From the NCBI GenBank assembly GCA_001689405.1, contig LUJO01000022.1, forward strand, positions 1 through 64,000: DNA of 64,000 bases. The letters run 5' to 3'. Numbering within the stretch: position 1 is the stretch's first letter; every line of letters starts with the position of its first letter. Below the pieces are notes generated by a model. The model saw only the letters and a program-made list of their open reading frames with translations, made no database searches and had not been told where the DNA came from. This DNA comes from Candidatus Homeothermus arabinoxylanisolvens (GTDB lineage: Bacteria > Bacteroidota > Bacteroidia > Bacteroidales > Muribaculaceae). This document shows, in pieces, positions 60,922-64,000 of the stretch. The position numbers were made by a program, and so were the translations under genes.

Positions 60922-62493
60922 ATGACTTACGAATATGATTATCTCGTTATAGGATCGGGTATAGCCGGCATGAGTTTCGCCCTTAAAGTAGCCCGTACAG
61001 GCAGAGTGGCGCTCATATGCAAGACCGGCCTTGAAGAAGCCAACACTTATTTCGCTCAGGGAGGCGTGGCTTCAGTGACCAATCTTGAAGTAGACAACTT
61101 TGACAAGCATATCGAAGACACCATGATAGCCGGTGACTTCCTTAGCGACAGGGAAGCCGTGGAAAAAGTGGTGAAAGGCGCGCCCGAGCAGATAAAAGCG
61201 CTTATAAACTGGGGCGTAAACTTCGACAAAAACGAAAACGGCGACTTTGACCTGCACCGCGAGGGAGGCCACTCCGAGTTCCGTATACTGCACCATAAAG
61301 ACAATACCGGAGCCGAGATACAGGAGAGCCTCATAAAGGCTGTAAAAGCCGATAAGAACATCGACATATACGAAGGACGCTTCGCCATCGAGATAATAAC
61401 CCAGCATCATCTCGGCAAGATAGTGACACGCCGTACACCCGACATAACATGCTACGGCGCATATGTACTCGATCCGGAGACCGGAAAAGTCGACACCTTC
61501 CTTGCCAAAGTCACGCTTATGGCCACCGGAGGAGTCGGAGCGGTCTACACCACGACCACCAACCCGCTTGTAGCCACGGGCGACGGCATAGCCATGGTAT
61601 ACCGCGCTAAAGGCACGGTGAAGGACATGGAATTCATCCAGTTTCACCCCACCGCGCTGTACCACCCCGGCGACCGCCCGTCGTTCCTTATAACGGAAGC
61701 CATGAGAGGATACGGAGCGGTACTGCGCAATCTGCGCGGCGAAGAGTTCATGCACAAGTATGACCCGCGTCTGTCACTCGCGCCCCGCGACATAGTGGCC
61801 CGTGCCATAGACTCGGAAATGAAGCTGTACGGCGACGACCATGTATATCTCGACGTGACCCACAAGGATCCTGAAGAGACCAAGAAGCACTTCCCCAACA
61901 TATATCAGAAGTGTCTGTCACTCGGCATCGACATAACAAAAGACTACATACCGGTGGCTCCGGCCGCCCACTACCTTTGCGGCGGAATAAAAGTGGACAC
62001 AAACGGAGAGTCATCGATCAAACGCCTCTACGCAGTGGGCGAATGTTCATGCACCGGGCTTCACGGAGGCAACCGCCTCGCTTCCAACTCGCTGATAGAG
62101 GCCGTAGTATATGCCGACGCAGCCGCCCGCCACGCAATGGAGGTCAAGGACCACTACACATACCGTCATGACGTGCCTGAATGGAATGACGAGGGCACAC
62201 GCCATCCCGAGGAGATGGTGCTCATAACCCAGAGCATAAAGGAAGTAGGACAGATAATGTCGACCTACGTAGGCATAGTGCGCAGCGACCTGCGGTTGAA
62301 ACGTGCATGGAACCGCCTCGACATACTGTATGAAGAGACCGAGCGCCTGTTCAAACGCTCCAAAGCAAGCCGCGAGATATGCGAACTGCGCAATATAATC
62401 AACGTAGGATATCTGATTATGCGTCAGGCTATGGAACGCAAAGAGTCGCGCGGACTGCACTACACCGTCGATTATCCCCCTGTAAATCATTAA
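60922..62493 (+). CDS. nadB: L-aspartate oxidase
   Basis: This FAD enzyme oxidises aspartate to iminoaspartate, the first step of NAD synthesis. 523 residues: the dinucleotide-binding loop YLVIGSGIAGMSFALKVA (about 6-23), TYFAQGGVASV, REGGHSEFRILHH (active-site region), MEFIQFHPTALY, ITEAMRGYGAVLRN, GECSCTGLHGGNRLASNSL and the C-terminal helical domain. No nadA or nadC lies next to it in this window. DUF4294 follows 47 bp downstream. Confidence 0.95.
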   Translation: MTYEYDYLVIGSGIAGMSFALKVARTGRVALICKTGLEEANTYFAQGGVASVTNLEVDNFDKHIEDTMIAGDFLSDREAVEKVVKGAPEQIKALINWGVNFDKNENGDFDLHREGGHSEFRILHHKDNTGAEIQESLIKAVKADKNIDIYEGRFAIEIITQHHLGKIVTRRTPDITCYGAYVLDPETGKVDTFLAKVTLMATGGVGAVYTTTTNPLVATGDGIAMVYRAKGTVKDMEFIQFHPTALYHPGDRPSFLITEAMRGYGAVLRNLRGEEFMHKYDPRLSLAPRDIVARAIDSEMKLYGDDHVYLDVTHKDPEETKKHFPNIYQKCLSLGIDITKDYIPVAPAAHYLCGGIKVDTNGESSIKRLYAVGECSCTGLHGGNRLASNSLIEAVVYADAAARHAMEVKDHYTYRHDVPEWNDEGTRHPEEMVLITQSIKEVGQIMSTYVGIVRSDLRLKRAWNRLDILYEETERLFKRSKASREICELRNIINVGYLIMRQAMERKESRGLHYTVDYPPVNH

Positions 62494-62539
62494 CATTCAT
62501 TAATATACAATTCAGGGGACACACAGCGTTATATAATAT

Positions 62540-63172
62540 ATGAGGATATTTTTCTTTCTGTTGATAATCATATCGGGGGTGCTTGGAGTCGGTGCGCAAA
62601 AAACCGACACCAACGGTGTGCCGCTGCCTCCCGATCCGCGACAGAAAGAGGTCAAGGGCCGGTATCATTTCGTCGACGAAAATGGCGACACACTGATGAT
62701 GGTCGTGTTCAACAATATCACCGTATTTCCGCAGCTGAAATTCAAAAACAAGAAGCAGGAGCAGTTTTACTGGCGTACGGTACGCGATGTCAAACGTACG
62801 CTGCCCTACGCCAAACTGATAGCCGAGACGCTGCTTGAGACGTATGAATACATAGAGACCTTCCCTACCCAGAAAGAGCGCGAGGATTATCTGGCACAGA
62901 TGGAGAAAGAGATATTTGCCCAGTACAAACCCGAGCTGAAAAAGTTTACCAAGTCGCAGGGCAAAATGCTTGTGAAGCTGATAAACCGCGAGACCAACCA
63001 AAGCAGTTATTCGATACTGAAAGCCTTTTTAGGCACATTCCGCGCAGGTTTCTGGCAGACATTCGGGCGCTTCTTCGGCGTAAACCTTAAAAGCTCCTAT
63101 CTACCCGACAAAAACAAGGATGACGCCATAATAGAACGCGTATGCGTCATGGTGGAGCAAGGACAGCTCTAA
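62540..63172 (+). CDS. DUF4294 protein
   Basis: 210 residues with a signal peptide (about 1-21, IFFFLLIIISGVLGVGAQ). The family core is GDTLMMVVFNNITVFPQLKF, then FYWRTVRDVKRTLPYAKLIAETLLETYEYIE and FTKSQGKMLVKLINRETNQSSY. The domain is known almost only from Bacteroidetes and has no assigned function. It follows nadB in the same direction and may share its transcript. Its end overlaps the convergent next gene by 4 bp. Confidence 0.9.
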   Translation: MRIFFFLLIIISGVLGVGAQKTDTNGVPLPPDPRQKEVKGRYHFVDENGDTLMMVVFNNITVFPQLKFKNKKQEQFYWRTVRDVKRTLPYAKLIAETLLETYEYIETFPTQKEREDYLAQMEKEIFAQYKPELKKFTKSQGKMLVKLINRETNQSSYSILKAFLGTFRAGFWQTFGRFFGVNLKSSYLPDKNKDDAIIERVCVMVEQGQL

Positions 63173-63690
63173 AGCATGCTCAGCGAACGCAACCGCTCCA
63201 TGACCTCACCGCGTGTGAGTCTGCGCTGCTTTTTAAGCTCGCGCGCAAAATCATGGGCAACATCCTGAACGCCCGTGTGATTGAACACTCTGTAAAGGTA
63301 ATTGTAGCTCTTGTTGAACATGCGCTCTATCTCGTCGCTTTCAAGGGAGCACGTCTCGCGTCCTTCGTTGTCGAAAAGCTCAAGAAGCTCCTTGCGCATG
63401 TCGGCCGTGACATCGTTATGATGGAGTACATAGCTTCGACAGAGTATGTTGCCCAAAAGCATGCCCATAGTCACCTGATAATGCTGCAATATATGATTCC
63501 ACGATACTTTGGCTGACAGCCCCGGATTGCCGTTATAATAGAAATCGGGAGTAAACTCGACCGTTTCATCGGCGGGAGAATCAAGAGATACGGCCGCAAG
63601 CACATTTTCGGCATCCCATACCACCATGCTTATGGCCATACCTGTTATGCCGTAACACTTATCGTTTTCATCAATATATTTCAGTTTCAT
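63169..63690 (-). CDS. Hypothetical cytoplasmic protein
   Basis: 173 residues, no signal peptide or membrane segment. It starts KLKYIDENDKCYGITGMAIS. It has mixed strands in the first half (VVWDAENVLAAVSLD, EFTPDFYYN) and helices in the second (RKELLELFDNEG, ARELKKQRRLTRGEVMERL). No family recognised. It looks like a conserved Bacteroidales protein because composition and codon use are as in its neighbours. It has a -7 box at 63727-63734 and overlaps the DUF4294 gene by 4 bp. Confidence 0.75.
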   Translation of the reverse strand: MKLKYIDENDKCYGITGMAISMVVWDAENVLAAVSLDSPADETVEFTPDFYYNGNPGLSAKVSWNHILQHYQVTMGMLLGNILCRSYVLHHNDVTADMRKELLELFDNEGRETCSLESDEIERMFNKSYNYLYRVFNHTGVQDVAHDFARELKKQRRLTRGEVMERLRSLSML

Positions 63691-63726
63691 AATCGACGTA
63701 CAATTATAGGGTCAGTTTATTAACGC

Positions 63727-63734
63727 CAAATATA
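63727..63734 (-). promoter_or_regulatory. -7 box for the hypothetical gene 63169-63690
   Basis: TATATTTG on the minus strand, 37 bases before the ATG. No clear -33 element. Confidence 0.5.
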
Positions 63735-63772
63735 GCTATTTGGACGGAAATAAATACATATTTTTTACTTTT

Positions 63773-64000
63773 TTAATTTACAACCAATATTTTTGTCACC
63801 ACGCTGTCGTGTCGGCTGTCAGCCGACGACACAAGCACATAATATACTCCCGTAGCCGCCCGCCGGCCCGACGATGAAGCTACATTCCAACGCGCCATTC
63901 CTCCCTGCGAACGTGTCTGATAAAACACATTTCCGGCCGCATCTGCTATCTTGACGAGAGAGTTCTCTTTAAGACCTTTTATAATAACGTCACCGGCATA
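63773..64000 (-). CDS. porZ: PorZ-like protein, C-terminal part (runs off the right edge)
   Basis: The last 75 residues of a gene whose start is beyond position 64000. The end reads VIIKGLKENSLVKIADAAGN, VFYQTRSQGGMARWN, ATGVYYVLVSS and closes VVTKILVVN. This is the type IX secretion (Por) C-terminal sorting-domain form, and the wording closely resembles PorZ, a surface component of that system with a two-component-regulator-type propeller. The propeller is not in view, so another type A sorting-domain protein is possible. Confidence 0.7.
   Translation of the reverse strand, partial: YAGDVIIKGLKENSLVKIADAAGNVFYQTRSQGGMARWNVASSSGRRAATGVYYVLVSSADSRHDSVVTKILVVN

Noticed and set aside
1..64000. 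CRISPR array, transposase, integrase or toxin-antitoxin pair
   Set aside because: I looked for evenly spaced repeats, transposase DDE/HTH genes, integrases and small paired genes and found none. The 9-bp arrays are far too short in period to be CRISPR.

Overview
The window looks like a chromosome segment from a gut-type member of the Bacteroidales, most likely near Muribaculaceae. This rests on: the Bacteroidetes promoter form (TTTG, about 20 bases, TAnnTTTG) in front of many genes; a SusC/SusD pair; a PorZ-like type IX secretion protein at the right edge; Bacteroidetes-only families (DUF4294, DUF4369 lipoprotein); and few Shine-Dalgarno sequences. The family-level placement is inference. Most of the sequence is housekeeping DNA of moderately high GC. 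It is interrupted by clearly AT-richer accessory blocks at about 13.8-20.8 kb and 26.4-28.3 kb.

Layout. Positions 1-330 carry two tandem strong promoters firing left off the window, probably the leader of an rRNA operon. Positions 400-760 hold a cluster of hairpins that recurs at 34.6-34.9 kb. From 1.97 to 11.7 kb lies a rightward run of core genes: aroQ, pyk, an O-methyltransferase, rbfA, a LolC/E-type permease, then rimP-nusA-infB-folK. Polysaccharide locus A (11.7-20.8 kb) encodes two glycosyltransferases, a Wza-like lipoprotein, a Wzx flippase, a WbsX-type protein on the opposite strand, a Wzy polymerase and a Wzz/Wzc-like protein whose kinase end looks degenerate. A leftward, translationally coupled operon follows: GDP-mannose pyrophosphorylase, thioesterase, HAD phosphatase, orphan histidine kinase. 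Next come an NfeD/band-7 pair and an unrecognised two-gene membrane module (26.4-28.2 kb). A SusCD-lipoprotein operon follows, and its susC is broken by one in-frame TAA.

Polysaccharide locus B (34.9-41.7 kb, leftward) has Wzz, a large SLBB-type Wza, a WecA/MraY-type initiating transferase, an M15 peptidase and a second flippase. It supplies the initiating enzyme that locus A lacks. Next are ybeY-mnmG-apt-uvrC, with a perfect 16-bp parS site (44147-44162) between mnmG and apt. This suggests the window lies in the origin-proximal, ParB-bound part of the chromosome. From 46.5 to 64 kb are a nucleoside-recognition transporter, a WaaP-like kinase facing a GT90 enzyme, a metallo-beta-lactamase/methyltransferase/lipoprotein operon, an outer-membrane phospholipase A, dtd-mazG-deoC, an Lrp regulator, a DUF6291 gene, tRNA-Asp, a Bax-inhibitor-1 protein, argS, nadB, DUF4294 and the end of a PorZ-like gene.

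The least explained signals are non-coding. They are: the repeated hairpin element with compensatory changes; a family of 9-bp tandem arrays, one of which forms the end of uvrC; and a 19-bp upstream element at a fixed 18-bp distance from the -7 box of two unlinked genes (M15 peptidase and DUF6291).
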